NCBI GenBank assembly: GCA_023101885.1
Contig: JALPQD010000294.1
Coordinates: 2,469,501 to 2,533,500 of the forward strand
DNA from: Typhlomys cinereus
Lineage: Eukaryota > Chordata > Mammalia > Rodentia > Platacanthomyidae
Length of the DNA stretch: 64,000 nt
Direction of reading: 5' to 3'
Shown one piece after another: positions 37,640-48,378 of this stretch. The first letter of the stretch is position 1. The number at the start of each line of letters is the position of its first letter. The notes beneath the pieces were generated by a model that saw only the letters and a list, made by a program, of their open reading frames with translations, did no database searches and was not told the DNA's origin. Made by a program: the position numbers and the translations under genes.

Positions 37640-38010
37640 TTTTCAGTGAAGGAATTGTCGTAACAAAACACCATAGACTAGATGTGTGAAACAAAAGGAA
37701 GTTTGTTTCTTATTGTCCTGAGCCCAAAGCCTTAGCATTTTGGTTTGGTTCTGACAAAAACTGCTTTCCAGGCTTGCAGATTCCTTCTTAATGCATTCTC
37801 ACCTTTCCTCAGTGAGTACGTGGAGAGAAAATGGTCCTGGTGTCCTTTCTTAAAGGAAAGGCCTAACCTACAAGTCTTGCCTTGTTTATCCTGAATGATT
37901 TCCATAAACATTCTAATCCTTAAGTGCACTCACACTGGGCCTTAAGGCTTTACACAGGAATTTGGTAGCTGGAAGAGGAGCACAAATGTCCATTCCATAA
38001 GGAGTAGCTT
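37640..38010 (-). mobile_element. MLT1-like LTR remnant, antisense
   Basis: The plus strand reads 'aacaaaacaccatagactag' and 'aggaagtttgtttcttattg', corresponding to the reversed end of MLT1-type LTRs (where mammalian copies read 'ataccatagactgggtggct'). The rest is diverged and limits are approximate. Confidence 0.5.
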
Positions 38011-38519
38011 GATGGATCAGAGGATTGCAAATGGTTTAGATCTCATGGAGCATAGTTTGGGGGGACAGGAGGTCCTGTAGCAAGAACTAAGCTTTGAATG
38101 CCCATGAAGAAGCTCTGGCTTTACCTGGAACGTATCTGCACTTCTGCTGGCTCTATCAAGACCACCATCATCTCTATGCTGATTGCTACAAAAGTCACAC
38201 GAGGTGCAGAGGATGAGAAGCTCAAGTTTCCTGGTAACAAGAGAACTTAGGCAAGGAAACCAACCTCACAGAGAGGGTGACTCAAGCATTGGACTGTGGA
38301 GAAATGGAAGCAAGGGAAAGTGAAGGAAGAAAAGATCTCCTCAAAGTCATCTGGTGGGTTTAGTGAGAGGACCTGAGCTGGAAGGAAGGATGTGTCCAGG
38401 AAGCTAGATTCCAAGGTGAAACTGGAGAGATGGCAGAATTCAGTGAGAACTATGCCCAGGGTAACCAACGTAGGGTAGAAGGGAATGTCAGTAGCAAACA
38501 GGGCCACAAATGGAAGTTT

Positions 38520-38715
38520 AACCTATGAAGTGTTTATTATGGAACAGACACTGTTTTATCAGATTATCTGCTTAATCCATGGTCTAACAGTGGACCAATC
38601 CTACTTTTAGAGTCAGGGAAACTAAGGAGCAAAGAGACTCATTCTAGATCATGCAATAGTTCTATATAGACTCAAAATGTAAACTTATGACTCTCTCTTC
38701 CAGTCCAGAGCAGTA
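38520..38715 (+). mobile_element. MIR SINE
   Basis: The core 'agtcagggaaactaaggagc', followed by 'aaagagactcattctagatc' and 'ctcttccagtccagagcag', follows the MIR consensus order (dinucleotide-style 'gaaactgaggc' core, then the 3' LINE-like end). Ancient mammalian SINE shared across placentals. Confidence 0.65.
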
Positions 38716-39615
38716 CCTCCCCCAAGGGACATAAGTGTGGGTGGGTGACCCATGGCTGCACTGAAGTAAGTAGGATAATGGAAGTAGATGTTGCAAACTT
38801 GAGAGCCTGGTACCAACACATTTAACAAATGAATGCACTAGAACATAAGAGTAGGGGCAGGATATGTAAGAGCTAAAGAGAGTATAAACCTCAAAGAACA
38901 TCTGAAAGTTCTGCAACTCAGCTAAAAATACCTCTAGCTGAGCAGCTGGCTGGGTTTGCAGCCTACTCAGTGAGTGCCAGGATTGTCTAACTAACAGACA
39001 CAGAAGTCCTCATGCGCAGTACTCCCAAACCTACTCTCATGACTAGAATGCCAGTCACTGGACAGGTACTTCTTGACAAACACTCTGAAAGCATGCTTTC
39101 ATCTTTAGCTCTGGGAATGAAGCAGTTTTATGAGCTGCCCTGGAAAGAGAAGAGTTTGTGGAGTGGGCGGCAGGGAAGAGGGCAGCTACCTATGCTGCCA
39201 CCAGATTTCCCATTTCGTGCCACCTGACATGATTCACATTATCCCCTGTGCCATGGGTCATGTGTCCTATAAGGAAATCGGTTCTTTATTGATTCAAGGC
39301 TCGGAATGACAGGGAAGGATGCTTGGGTCTACCACCCACTATATACAGTGAAGAAAATGGACAGGAAACTGTCAAATCTTTTGTGGAGGCACTGGGGTTT
39401 TACAGAGAGAGAAATAATTTTCTCTAATATACGGAAAGGTTCGTTTCTGGTAATATTTTAGTTGCTTTGTTTCTTAAAAGATAATCAAAATACAATCCTT
39501 TCAAAGTAGTTATTCCTTTGTAAACTACTACATACAAAAAAAAAAGTCCAAAAATTCACATCAATGAACACCAGTGTTTTAGGTTATCCAGCTTAGCTTG
39601 GGTCCCAAGCAATCT
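38716..39615. other. Intron 2, nothing recognised
   Basis: No known repeat or exon. Confidence 0.35.
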
Positions 39616-39619
39616 TATT

Positions 39620-39775
39620 TCCTGTCTCTGTTACCTTGGAGAAGAGCCATCTTCTCTGAAGATAAAACTCCCCAATCATAGAGTGGGGACACCTTTTCAA
39701 GTTCTACTGAGGATTGAATGAGATAACACATAAAGTTCCTCATACAATGAGAATGCATGGTTCAGTAAATGCCAG
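39620..39775 (-). mobile_element. MIR SINE, antisense
   Basis: The plus strand carries 'gttaccttggagaagagcc', 'ctactgaggattgaatgaga' and 'taacacataaagttcctcat', matching the reversed-orientation MIR order (the usual 'gaggattaaatgagataa' block is clear). Confidence 0.7.
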
Positions 39776-40351
39776 CTGTGGATGCTGTTAATGTGGCAGT
39801 TGCCGTGCTTCTTGGAAACCTGACTGCTAGCTTGCTGAAGAGCAAAGTTCTCCAAAAGACCTGGACCACGTGGCAGCCCTCCTCACTTTTTTTGGTTATT
39901 GTTGGGGGTTTTTTTGGCTCTTTTACTTAGAACTTGGCTCAGATTTGCTTTTAGATCTCAGCATGAATTGAGGACACTCTGACTTTCTCATCTATCATAG
40001 TCCCAAAGGAATTCAAGGTGTGCCACTTCCAAATGCCCATATTGATTATTTTAAACTGAAGGCATCTGAAGATCAGCAAATGTAAGAGAGGCTTCCTTTG
40101 CAGTCCTCTTACTTGACTAAAGGTGGATCCTCCAAAAAGAACCCACTTGGCATAAATGCTCTCCCTGGGAGTTCCATTCACCGAAGGAAATGGACTGTTA
40201 TCTTAAGAGAAGCTGCCACCTATGCCAGCACCTGTCATATCTCTATGCTCCCAAGGCCCCGGGGTCATTCCTAGAAATTTCACTGCTCTTTAGGTAACTG
40301 AATAGCTAGTTTTTCCCCTGTCAGTGTCTTCTGCACCTAAAGTTAAAAAGG

Positions 40352-40700
40352 AATAAATTTGGGCGATGTGGCTCAGTGGTTAAAGCCTTGTTTTGCAAAC
40401 AAAAGGACCTGGAATCCCAAGATCCCACATAAAAATGTAAGGTGGATATAACAGTCTGCCCATAATTCCAACTCTGAAAGGTGGAGCTTGGGAATTCCCA
40501 GAACAAGTTGATTAAACTAGCCCTAATGACGTACTCTGGATTTAACACTCAGGGATGATTCCTAATATCACCCGTGGGTCTCCACAGGCACATACACTCA
40601 AGCCCGCTCTTATGCATACATCTATACACAAGTACACTCACCCATGTGCAAAACACACACACACATACATATGTACTTCATGCATGTATTAATTAAAGAA
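40352..40700 (+). mobile_element. Diverged B4-related SINE with CA-rich tail
   Basis: The head is 'gatgtggctcagtggttaaa', a clear tRNA-derived A-box region. The body has 'acactcagggatgattccta' and 'gggtctccacaggcacatac', ending in a CA-rich tail to about 40690. The layout matches B4-like or related ID-headed SINEs. Confidence 0.5.
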
Positions 40701-41459
40701 AAAAGTCTAATTTTATATACTGTGTATACCTCTTCTACTGTCACTGTTCATTTCATAAGCCCAACCTTGGATGTAGAATAAATGTCTTCCCTCCCTTATA
40801 TTCTTAAATCAGCCAACTCAAGTGTTAATATCAGCATTGACAGAACCACTGAGAAGCTAATTAACCACTAAGAAAGCTTTGTGGCTCTTCTTAGGACAGA
40901 GAATCTGTGCTGGCAGGCACTGTCTGGTGAAACCAATCTGATTTTTTTTTTCATTAAACACTACATCAGGACCTTCATGTACAAAACACCCTTTGACTGG
41001 TAAACCAGTATCTTTGAGTGATTCTTTGAAGAATATTCTCATTTCCATTTTGTCTTTTATTCACTTTGCTGGCGAATCAGTTGGAGTTCAATTGCAGATA
41101 ATGACTTAAATTCACATGGATTAATTTTTATCTAATGCAGAGAAGTTCAAGGTTTTATAATCCATCATTTACATCATATTTTCTTATCACTGTGGCCCAT
41201 GGCTTCTTCATATTTCTGTTCTGTTGAAGAACTTTAAACCTCAAGGTCAGCTCAATGTATAGGTACCTCTTGGCTCAAAAATTGTTTCTGTTCCTGTCAC
41301 CATGCCCGAATTCAAGTCAGAAGAGGAGGAGGAATGAGAACACGGAGGGGCTTGTGCCAACTCTTTACCCTTCTTTTAACTGGCATTCCTAGAACTCCCA
41401 GTTATTGATTTTTTTCTTGTATCTCACGCATCGTTTCAGAATGAAGACTAGACTTTTTT
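40701..41459. other. Intron 2, nothing recognised
   Basis: No named repeat or exon. Confidence 0.35.
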
Positions 41460-41966
41460 TCAATTATTTTAGCCCCCCTTTTTTTCTTTCAGTGTTTCAT
41501 ATATGAATATAGAGAATTTATGATAGTCTCACACTTTAATCCCCAACCTCCTCCCCATCCTCTTCCCTGCCAGATTCTCTCCTGTTTTCATGTCTTTCTG
41601 CTCCTGTGCTCCACTAGGTTTCAAATGGTTTGCTTTTAATGACATGTGCCCGAGCACTTGGATTGGCATACCAATCCCAGCCCCCAAATCACCATGAGCG
41701 TTAACCCTCATCAGTCTCAGGGAGACATGGGGCCTCTTGATATCTTTTCCCTTCCATGAGGAAATGTTGATAAGACAAATCCTGTGCAGGTCTTATGGAA
41801 ATTTTATATATACATGCAGTGAATTCATGGATACAATCCATGTTATATCCAGAAAATATTTGACTGCACCCCTGTCCTCCCACCCCTCTTTAGGCTCCTC
41901 TTAGACAATGTTTCCTGAACCTTAGAGTTGGGGTGAGGTGGCTTAAATATCCTGCTTAGAATTAAG

Positions 41967-42360
41967 TGTTGTGCCCAGATTTCTGAATCCCAAAAGACCA
42001 TGGAGCCAACACCAATACAATCACATGAGGGCCTTTTTATTCAAGCTCGAACCTGGACTCTCACTGTTACTGATGCAGCAGATCTGGAACGAGAGCCCTG
42101 AGTCTTTGTTCAGCAAGGCTTTTTGTAGTGGCTGCTTCTAGGGGAAGGGGCTTCTAACCTACCAGATACATGACTGGGTAAAAAAAATAGCATTGGCGAG
42201 TGGAGATTGGTCAGCTCCATCCACCTACCATCTCTAATACCTCCTACATTACTTGTGGTCTTTGAAATTTATCGAGCAACTAGTGGCTTGCTTCTGATTG
42301 GACAGTTCCACCTGCTGGGTTCATAATCTTTATACATTGTTATTCAAGGCTGTCCTCCCA
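41967..42360 (-). mobile_element. Probable ERVK-like solo LTR, antisense, inside the Lx L1
   Basis: On the minus strand it runs from TGGGAGGAC to GGGCACAACA, 394 bp. It contains CCAATCAGAAG, a TATAA-like word near the start, and 'cttgaataaaaaggccctca', a polyadenylation signal in the position expected of R/U5. Lx 3' UTR sequence lies on both sides. I could not find a clean target-site duplication, so limits are provisional. No viral coding sequence is present. Confidence 0.55.
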
Positions 42361-44790
42361 GTTAGCGGTAGCTCTGGAGTGTAAAGTATTCTCTAATTTG
42401 GAGCTGACTGTTTATGGATAGAGTCACATACACAGTTGATTGGGTCAGATAGTCTATCCAGTGTTTCTTGGCATGGACAAGTGAACAAGTACAAAATGGG
42501 AACATATATATAAACTGGCCTATCTTGGTTCAGGTCCCACACAAGCAGTCTGCAGTCATTTTTTTTTCTACACTTTTGGCCAGTAGTGATTTTCTGTAAT
42601 ACACCTTCCATTGCAGACAGAAGCTTCTAGTTTGAATGTTGAGTGCTTCTTCAGTCTATGGGTATAATAACAAATTTTTTAAAGGCAGTTTTATATAGCG
42701 TCCTGATAGATAAACCTTAATAGATTGCACTCCCCCTAGAACGAATTTACTCTCCTTTCACAGGTTCTTGTTCTAGTTCACAATATCAGGAATAGAATTC
42801 TTTCTAAAATGTGAGCCTTAAATCCAATCATGATCGCCTCCTTGACATGCATGCTACTATTAGATTGATGGCTGCTTCTTGTCAGGCTGATTTGTAATTG
42901 CAGCTTGAAGCTTTCACAGATTGATGAGATCGCTGACTGCTTTTCCCTCCCAGTGCCTTCCATAATACTTTCTGGTACTGTGAAAGCTGTCCAGCAAGGA
43001 GGAAGTTTCCAGACCAGTTCCAATCAGCACTTTTTTTTGTCCATGTCCTGATGCATCTGCAATAAGAGGATCTTATTTTCAATTTCTAGAACAACAAAGA
43101 AAAGCATATATACTGGGTTTTTTTTTGGGGGGGGGAGAGCATTGAGATCTCTCTAACCAACAACTTAGGAAGTACCACATAGCTATTACTTGGAGTATTG
43201 TTTAATTGCTTCTGGTTTAATTGCTTTCTAGCTGGAGCAGGTAGGGCATTTTTTTTTATTTTGTCCTATCTTCCTCTCTTTGTGTTTCCCTGTATGTCTG
43301 TTCTTGCTCTTTTTAAACAAAAATATATTTGGTTTATTAATAATATAAGAGGTTTGTATCTTACAATCTCAGTGTTGTTACTCCATCAGCCTTTCTTGTA
43401 CCCTATTCCCTCACCTCCCCATTTAAGCACTTCCCCCTATTATTCCTCCTTTGCTGCTTGTGATCTTTCAACTCCTCCTTTAAGATCTTCACCCCTACTT
43501 AATGGTCCCATTCAAGTATTCTTGCTGTTAGGGAAATTCCAGATTAAATCCAACAACTAGAAGCTTAATGCTAGCATTTACCTATAAGAGAGAAAATGAA
43601 GGTGTTTGTCCTTCTGTGTCTGAGATACCTCACTTAATATTATATTTCCTAGTCCTATCCATTTACTGACAAATTCTATAATTTCATTTTTCTTCATGAT
43701 TTATATATAAGTACCACATTTCATTACCCATTCCTCCACTGATGGGCATGTAGACTTATTCCATTTCCTTGCTATTATGAGTAGAGCTTCAATGAGCATG
43801 GATGCCCACATGGCTTTATAGTAAGATACAGACTCCTTTGGGAATACTTTCAGAAATAGTATAGCTTTTGTTGTATGGTATCTGAGGAACTTCCATACTG
43901 ATTTCCAGAGTGGCCTGTTGTTCATACTCTTATCAGCAATGAATAAGTGCTCTCTTTTTTCCACATTCTCGCCATTATTTGTTGTTATTTGTGTTCTTGA
44001 TCCTGGTGATTCTAACTGGGGTAAGATAATATTGCAGAGTAGTTTTAATTTACATTTCCCTGATTTCCAGGAAAGTTACATACTTTTTAAAGTTATTTTT
44101 GTCATTTGAATTTCTTTTGTGAAAACTCTGAAATTAATAAAATTATGAAAGAAAAGGGAGAGATAATAACAAGTACCAGAGAAAGTCAGAGAATCACAAG
44201 GACATACTTTAAAAATTGTAAACTCTACTAAATTGGAGTGGAAACTGATAAATCTCTAAACATATAAGAAGTTGAATCAAGATGAAACAAATAATTTAAA
44301 TGAATCTATAACATACAATAAAATTAAATAATTACAAATCTCCTAGCTAAAAAGCAGCCTAGAATAAGATGGATTCAGTGAAATTCTATGAGACGTTCAT
44401 ACAATAATTTGCACCATTACTCTTCAAATTATTTTGCAAAATAGAAAAGGAAGGAGCATCCCAAACACTTTCTGTGAAGCCAGTACTCTTCTGATTCCAA
44501 AAGCAACAAAAATACAAATAAAGAAAATTATAGGCCTATCTTACTCATGAACACATATATAATAAAATACTTGCAAACCAAATCCATAAACATATCTGAA
44601 TGGTTATGCACCATGATCAAGTTAGGTTCATTCTAGAAGTACATAATCAATAAATGTAATTCATCATATAAAAGACCCACAAGCAAGAGCCATATGATCT
44701 TGTCAATAGACATCAAGAAAGATTTTGACAAAATTCAACATCCCTTTATGGTAAAAGCTCTGTAGAAAATAGGAATGAAAGGAACACATC

Positions 44791-45206
44791 ATTGTAGTTA
44801 GCCTGCGTGGTTGCTGATAAAATGACCAAACAGCTTTTGATTTGTTCTCGATTATGATAATCCAGTGACAATTACAATTTGGCAGGAGAACATGTACTAA
44901 GGGGTCAAGGGAACTGGCCACACAATCTTCACCTAACAGTTGAGAGAAGGACAATCCCTACTTGCCAGACTAGCATGTCTGGTCAAGTATACAGAATGAT
45001 GGCCATTTTCTCAAACAGTTCCCTCCATTTTATTTACCTGCCTAGGAAGTAGTCCCACTACCAGCCATAGACTGGACCTTCCCCATCAGCTAGACAATCT
45101 CCTGCACATTCACTCTGAGCTTAACTTAACTACTAATTCTCTACAAATGTTCCAGAGCTCAAACCCTCGACCATCAAGCTGGCACCTGTATCTAACTATG
45201 TATGAC
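44791..45206 (-). mobile_element. Solo LTR family A, copy 2, antisense, inside L1 ORF2
   Basis: The minus strand starts TGTCATACATAGTTAG and continues as in the copies at 23307 and 46541 ('caggtgccagcttga', 'tagctgatggggaaggtcca'). It splits an L1 ORF2 sentence: 'ggaacacat' before and 'acctcaacaaaataaagg' after. Probable duplications are ACATC (44786-44790) and ACATA (45207-45211); the exact edge is ambiguous by one or two bases. Confidence 0.7.
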
Positions 45207-45870
45207 ACATACCTCAACAAAATAAAGGCTGTATACAACAAGCTTAAGACAAACATCATTCTAAATAGGGAAAAGGTGTTTACTCTCACCATTCAATATT
45301 GTGCTTAAAGCCCTAGCTAGAGCAATAAGGGAGATAAGAGGAATATAGGTAAAGAAGTTAAGCCATTTCTCTTTGCAGATGATATGATTCAATACTTGAG
45401 AGATCCCAATGCCCCAAGAAACTGCTTAAACTAATAAACACTTTCAGTAAAGTGGCAGGCTGCAAAATCAACATACAAAATACACACACATGCACACACA
45501 TATATATACACACAAATATACAATAGCCTTCCTATATACCAGGGACAAACGAGTTGAGAAAGAAATGAGGGAATCAATCCCATTAACTATAGCTTTCAAA
45601 TAATACCTTAGAATAAACTTAACCAAGAAAGTGAAAGATCTGCACAATGAAAAGTACAAAACACTGATGGAAGAAATTAAAGAAGATACTATAAGGTGAA
45701 AAATTTCCCATGCTCATGGATTAATAGAATCAAAATCATGAAAATTATCACCTTACCAAATACAAATACAACACAATCCAAATCAAAATTCCAGCAAAAT
45801 TTCTTCACAAAAATTGAACAAATTGGTCTTCATTAACCCAAATTAATCTTGAACAATAAAAATCCTGCTC

Positions 45871-46456
45871 GAAGCAAAACTGAAAAAAAAAATCAACAAA
45901 CCATAATTCAGAACATCAGAGACTCTATATCAACCACCTGGAACTAGGCCAGTCTAATCTCTCCCCATCCTGAAGCTCAGAGAAATTTGCAGAAGAGGGG
46001 GTGGTAAGATTGTAAGAGCACAAAATGAGAGGAGTCATGATATGCAAGATACTCCACACAAGTTAGGGCCAAAGCAATCATAATAGGACTTTGCATGACC
46101 TGCACAATGTCCAACACATTATTGACCCCTCAAAGTCTAGCATGGACTAAAGGCACTAGGGTCCTTAGAAGCTAGGGATTAACAGCCACAATAGTGTTCC
46201 TATACTTAAGGGGAACACAAGAAAGAGTTCTAGGAAATGCCACTGAGTCCTTACACCTCATCAGAGAGGAGGTCCCAGAGGAAAGTTTGACATACACATT
46301 AAAGGATGCTCCAGGGATGGGGGGGGTCACTGGGAGATAGGGAGGGAGGGAGGAAAAGGAAGGGGAAAAGGGGGAGCAATCAAGGGGGTCCAGGAAGGGG
46401 TGGAGGGAGGGAGGAGATCGGTGTACCTATTAAGTTTGTATAAGCAGAAATAAAAA
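45871..46456 (+). mobile_element. 5'-truncated young L1, 3' UTR only, nested
   Basis: Matches the 3' UTR of the full-length L1 at 54 kb, starting 'gaagcaaaactg' and ending in an A-run. An exact 13-bp duplication, AAAAATCCTGCTC, flanks it at 45858-45870 and 46457-46469. The older L1 ORF2 sequence resumes right after. Confidence 0.9.
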
Positions 46457-46540
46457 AAAAATCCTGCTCAAGGTCCACCATACTGGATTTTAAGCTATAC
46501 TACAGAGCCATAGCAATGAAAACAGCATGGTATTGGTACC

Positions 46541-46961
46541 TGTCATAGTTAGGCACAGGTGTCAGCTTGACTGTTGATGGTTTGATCTCTGGGCACGTTT
46601 GTAGAGAATTAGTGGTTGAGTTAGGTCCAGAGCAGAACTGCAAGAGATTCTCTAACTGATGGGGAAGGCCCAGCCCATGGTGGGTGGGATTAAGCCCTGG
46701 AATAAAATACAGACAGCTGATTGAGAGAGTTGGCATCCTTGTGTACACTTGGCCAGACATGCTGGTCTGGCAAATAAGGATTGTCCCTCGGCTATTGTGT
46801 AGAGATGGTGTGGCCAGTTCCCTCAGCCCTGGTGTGGGGGCATGCTCTCCTGTCAAGCTGGACTACAGACTGCAACCGAACTATCATAAGAAAGTAAACT
46901 CCTTGTTCCCTTAAGCTGTTTGAAGGTCATTTACCAGCAACCATACAGGTGAACTGCAACA
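46541..46961 (+). mobile_element. Solo LTR family A, copy 3, nested in L1 ORF2
   Basis: Starts TGTCATAGTTAGGCAC and ends CTGCAACA, 421 bp, clearly the same family as 23307-23728. Flanked by GTACC (46536-46540) and GCACC (46962-46966). The polyadenylation word is changed to AGTAAA here. L1 ORF2 sequence ('ggtattgg' ... 'aaaaagatacatc') lies on both sides, so it is a later insertion. Confidence 0.75.
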
Positions 46962-47141
46962 GCACCAAAAAGATACATCTATTAATAGATTAGAACAGAG
47001 GGCCCAGATATAAGCTCACACATCTACAGCCACTTGCCCTTTTTTGCAAAGGTACAGCATATATGCACTGGAGAAAAAATAGCATCTTCATCAAAAAGCA
47101 TTAAGAAAATTGGAAATATACATATAGAAGAATGAAAATTG

Positions 47142-47424
47142 GGGCTAGAGAGGTGGCTCAGGGGCTAAGCCTCTGCCTTGCAGGCAGAAAGTCCTGAGTT
47201 CAGATCCTAGACACCACATATAGACGCCGGGTGGAAGCGGGGGCAGCCTGCGTTTCTGGTCCTGGTAGATCGGAGCCTGTGAATCCCCCGGGCAACGCAA
47301 GAAGGAGGTGGAAGCGGTCCATGATGGTTCCCGAATTCGTCCGTGGTTCTACACACACATACACACACACACACACACACACATATACACGCACAATTGA
47401 ATAAATAATAAAAAAATTTTAAAA
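47142..47424 (+). mobile_element. Young ID-headed composite SINE, copy 3
   Basis: Same head, GC-rich body, (CA)n and A/T-rich tail as 14368-14651. An exact 14-bp duplication, AAGAATGAAAATTG, lies at 47128-47141 and 47425-47438. Confidence 0.9.
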
Positions 47425-47738
47425 AAGAATGAAAATTGACCATAATCTTTCTCCTTGTACAAAAATTAACTCCAACTGAATCAGAGATCGCTGTTAAACC
47501 TGAAACTCTTGTTTCTAGAAGAAAGAGTAGGGAGCACAATTAAATTGACAAATCTAGGTGAAGATTTTCTTAAAGGAGTCCCCATTTGCACAGGAAATAA
47601 GGCCAACAATCAACAAGTGGGACCTCATGAAATTAAAATGCTTCCATTCTGCAAAAGAAACTGATAATCTGACATAAAGGTAACCCACAAAATTGGAGAA
47701 AATCTTTGCTAGCTATGTATAAAAGAGAAGATTAATCT

Positions 47739-48002
47739 GGGGCTGGAGAGGTGGCTCAAGGCTTAAGCCTCTGCCTTGCAGGCCGAAGGTCCTGAGTTCA
47801 GATACTAGACCCCACGTATAGACTCCAGGCAGAAGCGGGGGCGGCCTACGTTTCTGGTCCTGGTAGGGCGGAGCCTGTGAATCCCGGGGCAGAGTAAACA
47901 AGGAGAAGGTGGAGGTGGTCCATGGTGGTTCCTGAATTCGCCTGTGGTTCTACACACACACACACACACACACACACAATGAATAAATAAACAAATTTTT
48001 AA
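47739..48002 (+). mobile_element. Young ID-headed composite SINE, copy 4
   Basis: Same family. Flanked by AAAAGAGAAGATTAATCT (47721-47738) and AAAAGAGAAGATAAATCT (48003-48020), one mismatch in 18. Confidence 0.9.
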
Positions 48003-48093
48003 AAAAGAGAAGATAAATCTACAGAATATATAAAAGAATACAAAAACTTAAGCAATAAGAAAACAATCAACTCAGTTAAAAAATGGGCCTTCT

Positions 48094-48321
48094 CAATGCT
48101 ACCGACTCCTTACACCTCATCAGAGAGGAGGACCCAGAGGGAAGTTTGATATGCACACTAAAGGATGCTCCAGGAATGGGGGGGGAGCACTGTGAGAAAG
48201 GAAGGAAGGGAGGGAAAGGAAAGGGAAAACCTGGGAGGGAATAAGGGGATCCAGGAAGGTATGGAGGGAGGGAGGGGAATGGGGTACCTATCAAGTTTGA
48301 ATGAGTGGAAAACATTTTTTT
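48094..48321 (+). mobile_element. Short L1 3' end, nested
   Basis: A 228-bp 5'-truncated L1 end with the polypurine G-tracts. Exact 14-bp duplication AAAATGGGCCTTCT at 48080-48093 and 48322-48335. Confidence 0.9.
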
Positions 48322-48378
48322 AAAATGGGCCTTCTAATTAAAAAGAGACTTTTCCCAGAAAGGGAATTTCAATTATTT

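Larger units (their letters stand above)
41460..48378 (-). mobile_element. Old Lx-type L1, 5' part inverted, carrying seven nested insertions
   Basis: From 41460 to 44130 the element runs on the minus strand: Lx-type 3' UTR (for example 'ctttctggtactgtgaaagc' near 42970), then the C-terminal end of ORF2 (43600-44130). At 44130/44131 it flips, and ORF2 runs on the plus strand from the start of the reverse transcriptase region ('attaataaaattatgaaaga') to about 48378. The plus part ends ('agagacttttcccagaaag') in the same short ORF2 segment where the minus part begins, the signature of twin priming. Nested inside are two family A LTRs, an ERVK-like LTR, two L1 ends and two young SINEs. All coding sequence is broken. 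Confidence 0.75.
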
